This document shows positions 29,198 to 38,309 of a stretch of DNA of 64,000 nucleotides, one piece after another. A model generated the notes under the pieces. That model worked only from the letters and a program-made list of their open reading frames with translations, did not search any database and was not told where the DNA came from. Location of the stretch: NCBI GenBank assembly GCA_022410635.1, contig JAJVDF010000777.1, positions 246,991 to 310,990 on the forward strand, written 5' to 3'. A program made the translations under genes and the position numbers. Numbering within the stretch: position 1 is the stretch's first letter; each line of letters starts with the position of its first letter. Source of the stretch: Tretioscincus oriximinensis. Its lineage: Eukaryota > Chordata > Lepidosauria > Squamata > Gymnophthalmidae.

Positions 29198-29330
29198 GCC
29201 ATTTGCAAGGGGTTGAGAACAGGTGATGCTTCAGATGCCCACGGGCAATTGGTGGACCATTGTTGTGAGGCAGAAGGCTGGACCAGATGGGCTGTGGCCC
29301 CATTCAGCAGGGCTCCTCATATTTTTCCAT
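29198..29330 (+). mobile_element. CR1 3' end fragment
   Basis: TGCCATTTGCAAGGGGTTGA, CACGGGCAATTGGTGGACCA, AAGGCTGGACCAGATGGGCT and CATTCAGCAGGGCTCCTC match CR1 3' UTRs elsewhere in the window. Confidence 0.7.
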
Positions 29331-29822
29331 TTACAAAGCTGGCACCGTGATGGTCGCGGTGGACAGAATTTAAGATGGTACGTGGAGGAGGTGGCAGAAA
29401 CTGCTAAACCTGCTCTCTGGCTGGTGTGATGGCCTGCAGCGTGTGGGACCCATGAATGACACCTTTGTAGTCTCTGGCTGGCCAGGCCAGGAGCCATGGA
29501 AAAGGGTAGGGTACTGGGCCCTCTTGCCAGTTATTTATAACTGCCGGCAGGTACTTCACGTTCTCCACCCCACGGCTGCCGCAGAACTACGTGGCTGAAC
29601 CTTCTGCTCAAGCGTAGGTGAATGTGATGTGCTCAGGCAAGGGGAGGCCAAGCTGGGGAGAAAAGGCTCATGGGATATCTCCCCTTTGTTGCATTGGGAA
29701 CCAGACACAGTCAAAAGGAATTGTGGCATCTTGGGGTGTTGAAGGTATCAAGCTGAGGAATATCATGTTCTGGGGTACCACTGATTTGAGGCAGAACCCT
29801 GGTTGATTGGGTGGGCATCTCT
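29331..29822. other. Unassigned sequence
   Basis: Mixed composition, no recognisable repeat or coding domain; GCCGGCAGGTACTTCACGTT and neighbouring CpGs are isolated. Confidence 0.3.
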
Positions 29823-30207
29823 AAGAGGTACGGTGGTGCAGAGGTTAAGAGCAACAGCCTTTCAACGGAAAGGTTGGCATTTGAGATCCTTGTGTCTGCC
29901 ATGGAGAGGGGTGAACGCACCCTACTGGCCTTAGCTTCAGCCAACCTAGCTATTCGAAAGTGAGCAATCTCTAGTGGATGAATAGGTACTGTCACAATGT
30001 GATAAGGAAGTAGAATGTAAGCCTTCGGACGAACAATAGCTGTTGCTGTGAGTCCGTTTGGGTGAGAAAAGTAGGGAGGGTATAAAAACCAAGTTCTTCT
30101 TCTTCTTCCTCCTCGACTTCTTTTTCTTCCTCTTCCTCTTCTTCTTTTTTCCCTTCGTCTTCTCCTTCTTCTACTTCTCCTCCTCTTCTCCTCCTCCTTC
30201 TTCTAAG
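29823..30207 (+). mobile_element. tRNA-derived SINE with degenerate (TTC)n tail
   Basis: AGAGGTACGGTGGTGCAGAG GTT head, GGCATTTGAGATCCTTG B-box region, CATGGAGAGGGGTGAACGC, AGCTATTCGAAAGTGAGCAA, AAGCCTTCGGACGAACAATA, GTGAGTCCGTTTGGGTGAGA and TATAAAAACCAAG, then about 110 nt of TTC with CCT and TTT interruptions. Confidence 0.8.
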
Positions 30208-30214
30208 AGTTCTC

Positions 30215-30530
30215 CTATACAGTTTTATTGGCAGGTTTGCTATTCCCTACTTCTAGAAAGAGGCTAGGGACGATTGAACTGCTCACAGGTATCTCAATGC
30301 AGCTTTGTTGGCAAAGATACAAAAGTGGTTTGCCATTACTAACTGTCAGGAAGAGTCTGAGGAATTGAACCCTCAACCTTCTGCTTTTCAGACAGTTTGC
30401 TTTACATCTTGAGCCAGTTTTCTGGAATGGTTTGCCCTTCCCTACCTCCAGGAAGAACCTGGAGACTGAATGGACAACCTTCTGCCGTCTAGACCATTTG
30501 CTCTGCCACTAAACTGCATCTCCTCCCTGG
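30215..30530 (-). repeat. Possible tRNA-derived SINE fragments, duplicated
   Basis: GAATTGAACCCTCAACCTTC at about 30362 and GACTGAATGGACAACCTTCT at about 30465 repeat about 105 nt apart, each followed by a stretch like CAGACAGTTTGCTTTACATC / TAGACCATTTGCTCTGCCAC. On the minus strand these look like tRNA-like heads with B-box-like GGTTCAATTC. Family not identified. Confidence 0.35.
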
Positions 30531-31084
30531 CTAATCAGCCTGCCTATGATAATTGCAAAAGGAAAACAAATGAACAGATGCAGGATTACCATCCCACCTG
30601 TTGCAAAATGCTGGTATAGTGTATCACCCTTTGTACCTAATTCTGTGACGCTCACGTCAAACTGGAGGAAATTTGGCATTGCAGAAAGCTGGCAAATGAA
30701 ATGCTAGACCATATCTTCCGCTGGGTTTTCAAATTCTTTTCCCGTAACTACCAATACCGATAGGCTGTGCACATTTTCTCAATATCCTTCCTGCTTTAGA
30801 GCCCTGGGAAAGATCCTTACACAATACCAACTACAAAGGTCTTAAACTGAATAAGTTTAAGTGGAGGGGAGGTTTTTTATTTTTATTTTTTTTAATCAAA
30901 CATGAAATTCTTATGGTTTTTTATAAAACAAAAGACAAAACTGGTTTGCAGAGAATCCTGTTTCCGATGTGATCTTTAGGCAGTCTGACCTTGCAGATTA
31001 GAGGCCTTTATACACAGTATTGCTAGAATAATAGAATCCTAGAGATGCGTCTGTCACCATTGTTGTATTCTTTTAGAAGATCTT
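30531..31084. other. Unassigned intergenic sequence
   Basis: No gene, RNA or repeat recognised; T-rich tract at 30878-30896. Confidence 0.3.
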
Positions 31085-31670
31085 TGAACATAAGAACATA
31101 AAAAGAGCCATACTGGATCAGGCCATAGTCCATCAAGTCCAGCATTCTGTCCCACACAGAGGCCCACCAGATGCAGCTGGGCAGCCTGAACAGAGGAAAG
31201 CAAAATATGCTCCTGTTCATGACTCCCTGCAAATGATATTTCAGGAGTCCTGCCTGTTGCTCCATCCCGGAGGCAGCATTCAGACATCCATCCTAGTGAC
31301 CATTTATACCCTTGGTGTCCATAAACCTGTCTAGTCCTGTCTTGAAACTATCCAAGCTGTTAGCTACCACCACCTCTTCAGGAAGTCAATTCCACAGGCC
31401 GGCTGACCCTCTGGATGAAAAAATACTTTCCTTTGTCTGTTCTCACTTTTCTACCCAACAGTTTTAAGGAGTGCTCTCTGGTCCTTGTGTAATAGAGAAA
31501 ACATTTTTCTCTGTTCACCCTGTCCATCCCATGCATGATTTTGTACACTTCAATCAGATCACCTCTCAAACGTCACCTTTTGGGGCTGAAGAGGCCCAGA
31601 CATTGCAGCCTGACTTCGTAAGGGAGGTGCCCCAGACCCTTGATCATTTTTGTTGCACACCTTTCACCTG
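31085..31670 (-). mobile_element. CR1-type LINE 3' half, minus strand
   Basis: Tail side GAACATAAGAACATAAAAAG, then GGCCCACCAGATGCAGCTGG, TAGTCCTGTCTTGAAACTAT and the coding part; minus frame reads RGDLIEVYKIMHGMDRVNRE, SLKLLGRKVRTDKGKYFF and MIKGLGHLPY-type. Truncated at CTTTTTGTTGCACACC. Confidence 0.85.
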
Positions 31671-31830
31671 GTCTTTGGCTGGAGAAATGTCATTTCTCTT
31701 CCCAACTTCAGGTAATGTTTTGATACTGTTTTTAATAGTTTTGTACTGTTGTTTTTATTATTGGCCCCGAGACCTTCAGGTATAGGGTAGAGTATAAGTA
31801 TAAACAAACAAATAAATAAATAATAGAGTT
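31670..31830 (+). mobile_element. L2-type LINE 3' end
   Basis: GTCTTTGGCTGGAGAAATGT, TCCCAACTTCAGGTAATGTT, TTTGATACTGTTTTTAATAG match the reverse complement of the L2 at 43975-44060; then GAGACCTTCAGGTATAGGG and TATAAGTATAAACAAACAAA TAAATAAAT, the same tail as the SINE at 7922. Confidence 0.65.
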
Positions 31831-31992
31831 GGATGGGATCTTGGTGGTCATGTAGCCCAATCCCACTGCTCAATGCAAAATTCACTAACACGACCTGGAT
31901 AGATGTCAATTAGTTGGTGGAAGTTTGAAGACTTCCACCAAAGAAAAATTCATCAGCTCCTGTGGTAACCTATTCCACTGGTTGGTCACCTG
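31831..31992 (-). mobile_element. CR1 LINE 3' end fragment, minus strand
   Basis: AATAGAGTTGGATGGGATCT, CATGTAGCCCAATCCCACTG, CTCAATGCAAAATTCACTAA and the CACCAAAGAAAAATTCATC segment match the CR1 (ATTCTATGA)-type end in reverse. Confidence 0.65.
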
Positions 31993-31995
31993 CAA

Positions 31996-32138
31996 ACTCT
32001 GTCCCCACTGAGCCTTATTCTGGACTATATCACGGAATAGGAACCTGCCACCCACATGCTAATCTATACTGGCATGTGGATGTCCAAGCTCTGTATTCAG
32101 GATATAAACCAGAAGAAAGCTCAGTGGGGACAGGACCT
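31996..32138. mobile_element. Family C palindromic element
   Basis: CTCTGTCCCCACTGAGCCTT at the left and GAAAGCTCAGTGGGGACAGG at the right form the TIR; inner blocks GAACCTGCCACCCACATGCT and CTGGCATGTGGATGTCCAAG are themselves inverted. About 140 bp. Confidence 0.75.
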
Positions 32139-32189
32139 CACTGTCAGAATGTATATTCTGATATTTAATCTGTATCTCTTCCCTTGAAT

Positions 32190-32520
32190 GGGGCCTGCCA
32201 TATTCTACACAATGGCCCACCAATTTCCCCTAGGCTTCTCAAGCAGCAGAAGAAGGCAAAAACTTCCCCAGTTCTCAAGTTCCTGCAAAAGGCGTTTCAG
32301 AATCCTGCCTGTTGCTCCATCCCCAAAGGTAGGATCAAGCCGTCCATCCTAATAGCTATTGATACACTTGGCCTCCATGAACCTGTCTATTCCCCTTGTC
32401 TGTCTTAACTCTTCGGCCCATCAGCTTCAAGGAATGTCCTAGTGTGGTGTGATTTTATACCTTTCAATCTGATCACCTCTTAAATATCGCTGAAGAGACC
32501 TAGACGTTAAAGCCTAATTT
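32190..32520 (-). mobile_element. CR1-type LINE fragment, minus strand
   Basis: CAATGGCCCACCAATTTCCC, CTCAAGCAGCAGAAGAAGGC, CCTGCCTGTTGCTCCATCCC, TTGGCCTCCATGAACCTGTC, CTTCAAGGAATGTCC and TCTGATCACCTCTTAAATAT are reverse-complement CR1. Confidence 0.8.
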
Positions 32521-32524
32521 CAGA

Positions 32525-32672
32525 AGAGATTTTGCTCCCCATTGAGCCTTACTCTGGGTTTTATCTCAGATCAGAGCTTGGCCATCCACATGCCAGTGTA
32601 GACTATGGCAGGCTCCATTTGGGGCTTGTTATAGTCTACACTAGTATGTAGGAGGCAGACTCCTATTCTAAG
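32525..32672 (+). repeat. Family C partial copy
   Basis: TTGCTCCCCATTGAGCCTTA, GAGCTTGGCCATCCACATGC, GTGTAGACTATGGCAGGCTC, then the mirrored CTTGTTATAGTCTACACTAG. The right TIR is missing. Confidence 0.65.
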
Positions 32673-33127
32673 AGACATAGTGGTACAGAGGTTAAGAGTC
32701 CTGGTGTTTCAGCAGAGATACCAAGTTCAAAACCCTGTGTAGGCCATGGAGAGGGGTAAGCGCTTTCTACTGGCCTTTGCTCTGGCCAACTCTGCTATTT
32801 GAAAGCAAGAAATTGCTATTAGTTAAATAGGGACCATCACAGCATGTTGGGTAAGATCGAATGTAAGACAGGGCAAAAAGTAAGCTTGCAGACCACTTCG
32901 AGTCCCTTTGGGTAAGAAAAGTCGGGTATAAAAACCCAGTTCTTCTTCTTCTTCTTCTTCTTCTTCTTCTTCTTCTTCTTCTTCTTCTTCTTCTTCTTCT
33001 TCTTCTTCTTCTTCTTCTTCTTCTTCTTCTTCTTNTCTTCTTCTTCTTCTTCTTCTTCTTCTTCTTCTTCTTCTTCTTCTTCTTCTTCTTCTTCTTCTTC
33101 TTCTTCTTCTTCTTCTTCTTCTTCTTC

Positions 33128-33163
<36 letters not shown>

Positions 33164-33175
33164 TCCTCCTCCTTC
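32673..33175 (+). mobile_element. tRNA-derived SINE with (TTC)n(TCA)n tail
   Basis: ACATAGTGGTACAGAGGTTA AGAG (A-box-like), CCAAGTTCAAAACCCTG (B-box-like), CATGGAGAGGGGTAAGCGC, GCAAGAAATTGCTATTAGTT, CACTTCGAGTCCCTTTGGGT, GGGTATAAAAACCCAG, then about 190 nt of (TTC)n with a single N at 33035, (TCA)n and CTCCTCCTCC. The long tail gives spurious poly-Glu/Lys/Arg frames. Confidence 0.85.
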
Positions 33176-33860
33176 TATGATAGAGCCCAGAATAAAGCTC
33201 CTTGGAGACAGGACCTTAATCATTAAATTCAATTCCGCATTGCAACTCGTATTATTACACTTCTAATGCAGTCCAACCTGCTTAATGAAGACCGACATTG
33301 TTACAATTAATTTGGAACAAGTGAATTCAGTTTTATCAAAATTGGATCTGACTTGGGACGTACACAAAGGGCCTCAAATGGATATGTTCTTTGCACAGCC
33401 CTGAGCAAGCGCAAAGGCTTATGGGAAGAACACCTGGAGGCTCAGGGTTTGCCACTGACCAGCTCTGCTGGCATGTATGAATGGTCCTCTTTTAGACCAG
33501 GTGATGGGAAAAGAATTAGTCATCATCGCCCTCGTTTCTACCCTGGGTGTTTCCCATCTTTTCCCACAGCAGAGGAAGTACACTGCTTTCAGCGAGGCGT
33601 TCGCATCCGGGTAGCCTAAAGGCGTCCTGGCCTGCGGTGTTTGCCCTCGTAACGCACGAATGGGAAGGAAGGATTGGAGCCAAACAAACAGATTAAATTG
33701 CATGGAGAGAGGAGGGCTGAAAGTATGAAGGGGAGGGTTGAGAAATTCAGAGAGAGGGCGTGTAGATTCAGGATGTGGTCAGTGGAATTTTAACTCATCC
33801 GTTTACTATTCAATGGGGGCTCCCAGCTTACATGTGCCAACAAAGCTTGTAAATAACCTG
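33176..33860. other. Unassigned sequence
   Basis: Mixed composition. 33350-33720 is richer in CpG than its flanks and could be unique DNA. Open frames on both strands (33353-33619 plus, 33419-33703 minus) lack known domains. Confidence 0.3.
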
Positions 33861-33861
33861 C

Positions 33862-34145
33862 ATATTTCCAGAATCATATTTGAAAGGACCTCCAGAGTCA
33901 TCCAGTCCACCCTACACACAATGAAGGACTTGCTAAATCATCCCAGGCAGATGGCTGGCAAGCTTCTGCTTCAAGGCAGGGGAGAGCTCAGTTTCCGATC
34001 TCCCGTTTAGCAACCTATCTCACTGGTTAATCATAGAATCCTTGTGTTGGAAGAGACCTCCAGGGTTATCCAGTTTAACCTTCCCTCAATGCAGGCATAG
34101 CTAAATCATCACAGGCAGATGGCTGCCCACCCTGTGCTTAAAGAC
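33862..34145 (-). mobile_element. Two tandem CR1 3' end fragments, minus strand
   Basis: AGAATCATATTTGAAAGGAC CTCCAGAGTCATCCAGTCC and, at 34030, AATCATAGAATCCTTGTGTT GGAAGAGACCTCCAGGG: two separate CR1 (ATTCTATGA)-type ends in the same orientation, each with CTAAATCATC(C/A)CAGGCAG. Confidence 0.75.
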
Positions 34146-34375
34146 TTAGAACCTCACAGGAGCCCTGCTGAACTGAGGGAGAACACATCTAGTCTAGCAT
34201 TCAGTCTCACAAAGTGGCCCGCCAGTTTCCGCTGGGTCGAATAAGAAAGCAAAATCTTCATTTGTTCTCAACTTTTGGAACAGAGGTTTGCCATTCACAT
34301 GCTAGTGGTCTGCCCACAGTCTACACTGGCATGTGGGTCAGCCAAACGATGCCTGCCATAGTCTGCACTCTGAGG
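34146..34375 (-). repeat. CR1 fragment followed by family C fragment
   Basis: 34155-34265 (GAGCCCTGCTGAACTGAGG, TCTAGTCTAGCATTCAGTCT, CCGCCAGTTTCCGCTGGG) is CR1 3' UTR in reverse. 34275-34370 (GTTTGCCATTCACATGCTAG, CAGTCTACACTGGCATGTGG, TGCCTGCCATAGTC) is part of family C. Confidence 0.55.
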
Positions 34376-34393
34376 AGACTATGGGCTTCTCAA

Positions 34394-34488
34394 GAAGAAG
34401 AAGAAGAAGAAGAAGAAGAAGAAGAAGAAGAAGAAGAGGAGGAGGAAGAGGAAGAGGAAGAGGAAGAAGAAGAGGAAGAGGAAGAGGA
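34394..34488 (+). repeat. (GAA)n / (GAG)n microsatellite, tail of a minus-strand SINE
   Basis: About 95 nt of GAA with GAG interruptions. It is the complement of the (TTC)n tail of the SINE at 34529-34790, but is separated from it by a 40-bp foreign segment. Confidence 0.85.
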
Positions 34489-34528
34489 AGACGTGGTTTC
34501 CGAAACAGCTGCCACTTAGCTGCTGATG
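34489..34528. repeat. 40-bp inverted duplicate of 36431-36470
   Basis: This segment is the reverse complement of 36431-36470 with one mismatch in 40. No other SINE in the window has it between the (GAA)n tail and the TTTTTATATCCCGC block, so it is an insertion in this copy. Confidence 0.8.
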
Positions 34529-34790
34529 AGTTTTTATATCCCGCTTTTCTCACCCAAAGGGATTCAAAGAAGCTTACAAAGTTATTTTTCGCTCAAAGAA
34601 GGCTTACATTTTATCTTCTCCACAATACTGTGGTGGTCCTCATTTATCTAGCTGTAGTCAGTTGCAATTTCTTGCAATTCTTGCTTTCGAATAGCTGGGT
34701 TGGCTACAGCTACAAATAGAAGATGCTCACCCCTCCCCATGCCTGACACAGGGCTTCGAAATCACATCTCTCAGATGAGAGACCTGAGGC
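34529..34790 (-). mobile_element. tRNA-derived SINE, minus strand
   Basis: TTTTTATATCCCGCTTTTCT, CACCCAAAGGGATTCAAAGA, TCGAATAGCTGGGTTGGCTA, TGCTCACCCCTCCCCATGCC, ACACAGGGCTTCGAAATCAC; the head ends at GAGACCTGAGG near 34788, joined to CR1. Confidence 0.8.
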
Positions 34791-35145
34791 AAAATCTTCA
34801 CCTGTTCTAGACTCCCTGCAAATGGTAATTCAGGACTATTGCCCATTGCTCCATCCTGGAGGCAGGATCAAGAGATCTATCCTAGTAGCTGTTTATATCC
34901 TTGGCATCCATGAACTTGTGTAATGCTGTCTTAAAACTACCCACGATACTGGCTACCCCCACCTCTTCTGGAAATAAATTTTACAGGCCAATGGCCCTCT
35001 GAGTGAAAAAATACTTTCACTTGTCTAATCTAATTCCTCTGCCCATCAGACATCTAGTGATGGAGAGCTCAGTTCCCCACCTCTTGTGGCAACGTATCTC
35101 TTTGGAGTTGGGACCTCTAGGGTCATCTAGTCCAACTTCCACTCA
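34791..35145 (-). mobile_element. CR1-type LINE fragments, minus strand
   Basis: GGCAAAATCTTCACCTGTTC, CCATTGCTCCATCCTGGAGG, CTTGGCATCCATGAACTTGT, GAAAAAATACTTTCACTTGT up to about 35050, followed by an (ATTCTATGA)-type CR1 piece at 35075-35145 (CAACGTATCTCTTTGG, GGGTCATCTAGTCCAACTTC). Confidence 0.75.
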
Positions 35146-35149
35146 GTTT

Positions 35150-35277
35150 TTCATGGGGAAGATCGAATGTAAGCCTTGGAGCTTGTAAGCCGCTTTGAGT
35201 CCCATCAGGTGAGAAAAGTGGGGTATAAAAGCCCAGTTCTTCTCCTTCTTCCTCTTCCTCCTCCTCTTCTTCTTCCA
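35150..35277 (+). mobile_element. SINE 3' half with (TTC)n tail
   Basis: GGGGAAGATCGAATGTAAGC, TTGTAAGCCGCTTTGAGTCC, AGGTGAGAAAAGTGGGGTAT AAAAGCCCAG, then TTC/CTC tail of about 45 nt. Head missing. Confidence 0.75.
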
Positions 35278-35416
35278 CCTGGTAAAAACAACCCTTTTTT
35301 GCCCACTTTTTAAAATGCATAGTTTATTCCAAATATCACCCTTGGGTTATATTTTAAATGTGATTTATTTATTTATTTTTATAATGGAAGGTCTCACGAT
35401 ACAGTGGATACAGAAG

Positions 35417-36055
35417 GTAGAGGAAGAAGAAGAACTGGGTTGTTATACCCGGCTTTTTTCACCTTTCAAAGGGACTCAAAGCGGCTTACAAGCAGGGCTT
35501 TTTTTGTGACGGAACGCGCTGGAATGCAGTTCCGGCACCTTTTATTTAGGCGGTGGGGCGCGGTGGGGGGCGGAGTTAGCGGGGGCGGCTGCCTCCGCTC
35601 CCCCCGCCACTCCCCCCGCCGCTCTCCCCGCCTAAATAAAAGTTGCCGGTACTGCTGCGTTAGCCGCCGGCGAGGGAGGCGTGGCGTTAGTGGAGGTGGT
35701 GGCATTATTGGCGGCGGCGGCCACTGCCGCCACCACCCCACCCCCCTGCTCCCCGCCGCTGCTGGTGTTAGTACCGGCACCTTTTGTTCTGGAAAAAAAG
35801 CACTGCTTACAAGGATATATTTTGCCCGAAGGCTCACATTCTATCTTCCCCACCAGGCTCTGGTGGTTCCCATGTATCTACTTGCAGTCAGTTGCAATTT
35901 CTTGCAATTCATGCTTTCGAATAGCTGGGTTGGCTAGAGCTACAGGCAAGTGGAAGGTGCTCAGCCCTCCCCACATCCCACACAAGGCTTCCAAACCCCA
36001 TCTCCTAGATGAGAGATGGATTATTTAGTGACTGAGCCTTTCGCTTATATGACAG
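35417..36055 (-). mobile_element. tRNA-derived SINE interrupted by hAT-like element
   Basis: 35417-35492 (AGAAGAAGAACTGGGTTGTT, CACCTTTCAAAGGGACTCAA AGCGG) and 35806-36055 (GATATATTTTGCCCGAAGGC, CCCACCAGGCTCTGGTGGTT, TGCTTTCGAATAGCTGGGTT, TTCCAAACCCCATCTCC) make one full minus-strand SINE when the insert is removed. The copy at 57893-58195 shows the empty arrangement GGCTTACAAGGGTATTTTGC. Confidence 0.85.
35493..35805. mobile_element. hAT-like MITE with perfect 8-bp TSD
   Basis: 313 bp, left end CAGGGCTTTTTTTGTGACGG, right end CTGGAAAAAAAGCACTG (inverted: CAGTGCTTTTTTTCCAG). Flanked by exact CTTACAAG at 35485-35492 and 35806-35813. TIR with CAG terminus and 8-bp TSD define hAT. The interior is unusually GC-rich (GCGGCGGCGG, CCCCCGCC runs) and contains two TTTATTTAGGCGG / CCGCCTAAATAAA arms, a second inverted repeat. 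No transposase. Confidence 0.9.
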
Positions 36056-36057
36056 AG

Positions 36058-36240
36058 CCATATAAGAACATAAGAGGATCCCTGTTCAATGGGGCTGGAG
36101 CCCATCCAGTCCAGCCTTCTGTCTCACACAGAGGCCCACCAATTGCACCTGGGCAGTCTGAACAGAAGAAGGCAAAATCTTCACCTGTTCTAGACACCCT
36201 GCAAATGGTATTTCAGGATAACGTTTAATACAGTATGTAA
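36058..36240 (-). mobile_element. CR1-type 3' end, minus strand
   Basis: ATATAAGAACATAAGAGGAT CCCTGTTCAATGGGGC, CATCCAGTCCAGCCTTCTGT, GGCCCACCAATTGCACCTGG, GGCAAAATCTTCACCTGTTC. Confidence 0.8.
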
Positions 36241-36269
36241 AAAGACAAATGCTTCCTGAATGTTGAGAT

Positions 36270-36360
36270 AGAAAGGTGTCTGTTTTTCCAAAAGCCAAGA
36301 GTGAAAACTATTCCATAGTCTGAAAGCCACCACTGAGAAGGCTCAACTGGACTGCTGACC
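36270..36360 (-). repeat. L2-like fragment
   Basis: AACTATTCCATAGTCTGAAA GCCACCACTGAGAAGGCTC parallels the L2 stretch at 44145-44185 (ACTATTCCACAGACTGGGGG CAGCCACTGAGAAGGCC). Confidence 0.5.
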
Positions 36361-36921
36361 ACCGGCAGAAATAGTCTTCAGGTTACCCAGACTTCTGGTT
36401 TCCAGCATTTTTTTCCCCAGTCTGCGTTTCCATCAGCAGCTAAGTGGCAGCTTTTTCGGAAACCACGTCTGTCCCAAAAAAGTAGGAAACTTTATTAATT
36501 CACCCGTGATGAACTGTCCAGCCAAGTCTATAACATTTTACACCTTTTCATTGATGGGTCTGTCCTTGGGGTTTTCTCAAGAGTAGCTCGATCAGCCCTT
36601 TGGACAGCTTGGAAATAAATATCATTGTCGGTAAACATCGAATTTGCTTCTAGGCCAAGTTAAAGTTTTGGCTGTTGGCATTTAAGATGCTGAGGAAACT
36701 CTTGCTTCTCTTCTACAAATCGGCCCCGTTGCTAAGAACTAAAGAAAAAATTCTCCTGATTGCCCGATGGATTTCCCAGATCCACATTAGGCCAACTGTG
36801 AGCGAAATATTATTGGCTTCCAAGTTTAGCGGATGAAATCATCTTGCAGGTTCTAATCCTGACCTTCCTGAATGATTGTAGATGACAGAAACCACCCAAT
36901 GCATTTTGTTCCAATCAATGA
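36361..36921. other. Unassigned; holds the second arm of the 40-bp inverted repeat
   Basis: No known element recognised. 36431-36470 is the partner of 34489-34528. Nothing else repeated in the window, so probably unique DNA. Confidence 0.35.
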
Positions 36922-37145
36922 CAGCCAATCTGATGTAGTGGTTAGAGTGTAAGACTCTTATCTGGAAGTCTCCCGGTTTGATTCTCCTCTAAAAAACCAA
37001 GCGGGGTGAGCTTGGACTAGTCATAGTTCTTTGGGGCTCCCTCAGCCTCACCTACTTCACAAGGTGTCTGTTGTGAAGAGAAGAACAGAAGGTTATGGAA
37101 TCCACTTTGATTCCCTTCAGGTTGAGAAAAGCAAGGTCTAGACCG
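36922..37145 (+). mobile_element. tRNA-derived SINE (7922 subfamily)
   Basis: CCAATCTGATGTAGTGGTTA GAGTG (A-box-like), CCCGGTTTGATTCTCC (B-box-like), GGGGTGAGCTTGGACTAGTC, CACAAGGTGTCTGTTGTG, TCCCTTCAGGTTGAGAAAAGC. The tail is short. Confidence 0.75.
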
Positions 37146-37434
37146 GGTGCCAGTTGTCAACAATAACAATATGACCAGAATATGTATAGAAATATATATA
37201 TATTCTAAAGCGTGCCTAAACTTATAAAATTTCAAAAGTGAAAAGTACAAAAGCACAGACAAATACTATCTTGCATAACAATATTGTCACCACGTTTCGT
37301 ATGCTCAAAGAAATGGACTTAGAGAAAAATCACAAAGTAGATCATATGCTAGAAAACCCTACAGAGTCTCAAACAGTCGAATTCAGTGCTGGAAAGAGGT
37401 ACCAGAATTTTTCCTGTTACTGGAGCTTTTAAAA

Positions 37435-37515
37435 AGGGCACCCTGGGGCCAGAAGTGATGTCACAAATGACATCACTTCCTGGGCAGGATTGGAAGTGAT
37501 GTCGCCAAGTTTCAC
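37435..37515 (+). repeat. Family D fragment with CRE-like palindromes
   Basis: GGCACCCTGGGGCCAGAAGT GATGTCAC, AAATGACATCACTTCCTGGG and GAAGTGATGTCGCC. Confidence 0.55.
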
Positions 37516-37589
37516 CAATGCACAATTTCTCCTGTCACAAATTTTGATTGGGGGTGGGGGAAGGGACTAAAGAAACAGTGGAATTTTCC

Positions 37590-38217
37590 ATAGATGATGA
37601 AAATTCTATGGTATTATCTGAAACATCTGAAGCAGCTGCAAAAAAGGCAAACACAGTCCTGGGGTGTATTAAGAGGAACACAAAATCTCAATCATGTGTA
37701 TCAATTATTCTTCTTTACAGTAGTTTGGTCAGACCACACATGGAATACAGTGTTCAATTCTTGGCACCCCAATTTAAAAAAGGCCATTGAAAAACTAGAG
37801 CAAGTTCAAAAGAGAGTTACAAGGATGGTGAGTGGTCTGGAAACCATGTCCTAAAAGGAAGGGTTAAAAGATCGAGGGAGGTTTAGTCTGCAAAAGAGAG
37901 GAGACCTGATAGCTCTACAAATATCTGAAGGGCTGTCACAGAGCAGAGGGATCAGCACTGTTCTCATTGGCACATGGAAGGACTAGAAACAATGGGATGA
38001 AACTGCAAGGAAGTAGATTTAGATTCGATAGCAGAAAAAGAATTCTAACAATAAGGGGGATGAACCAGTGGAATAGGTTGCCACATGAAGTGGTGAGTTC
38101 GCTGTCATTGGAAGACTTCAAACTGAGGCTGGACAATCATCTGCCTGGGATGGTTTAATTGAGCAGGGAGTTGGACCACATGGCCCTGAGGTCCCTTCCA
38201 ACTCTATGATTCTATGA
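37590..38217 (+). mobile_element. CR1 LINE 3' half with (ATTCTATGA) tail
   Basis: [54 protein letters not shown], then IGTWKD-like, LQGSRFRFDSRKR, MNQWNRLPHEVVSSLSLEDF K, and the non-coding end CTGCCTGGGATGGTTTAATT, CTTCCAACTCTATGATTCTA TGA. Frames are broken at two or more points. This is the classical CR1 3' end, distinct from the (TTCTTATG) type. Confidence 0.9.
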
Positions 38218-38309
38218 AAATAATAGCTGAGGTATTTCTGGAAACCACAGTTTTGTTCAGGACATTGGACAGTTCTGTAGCCAAGAATGGAATACTTCCA
38301 ATTTTCCTT

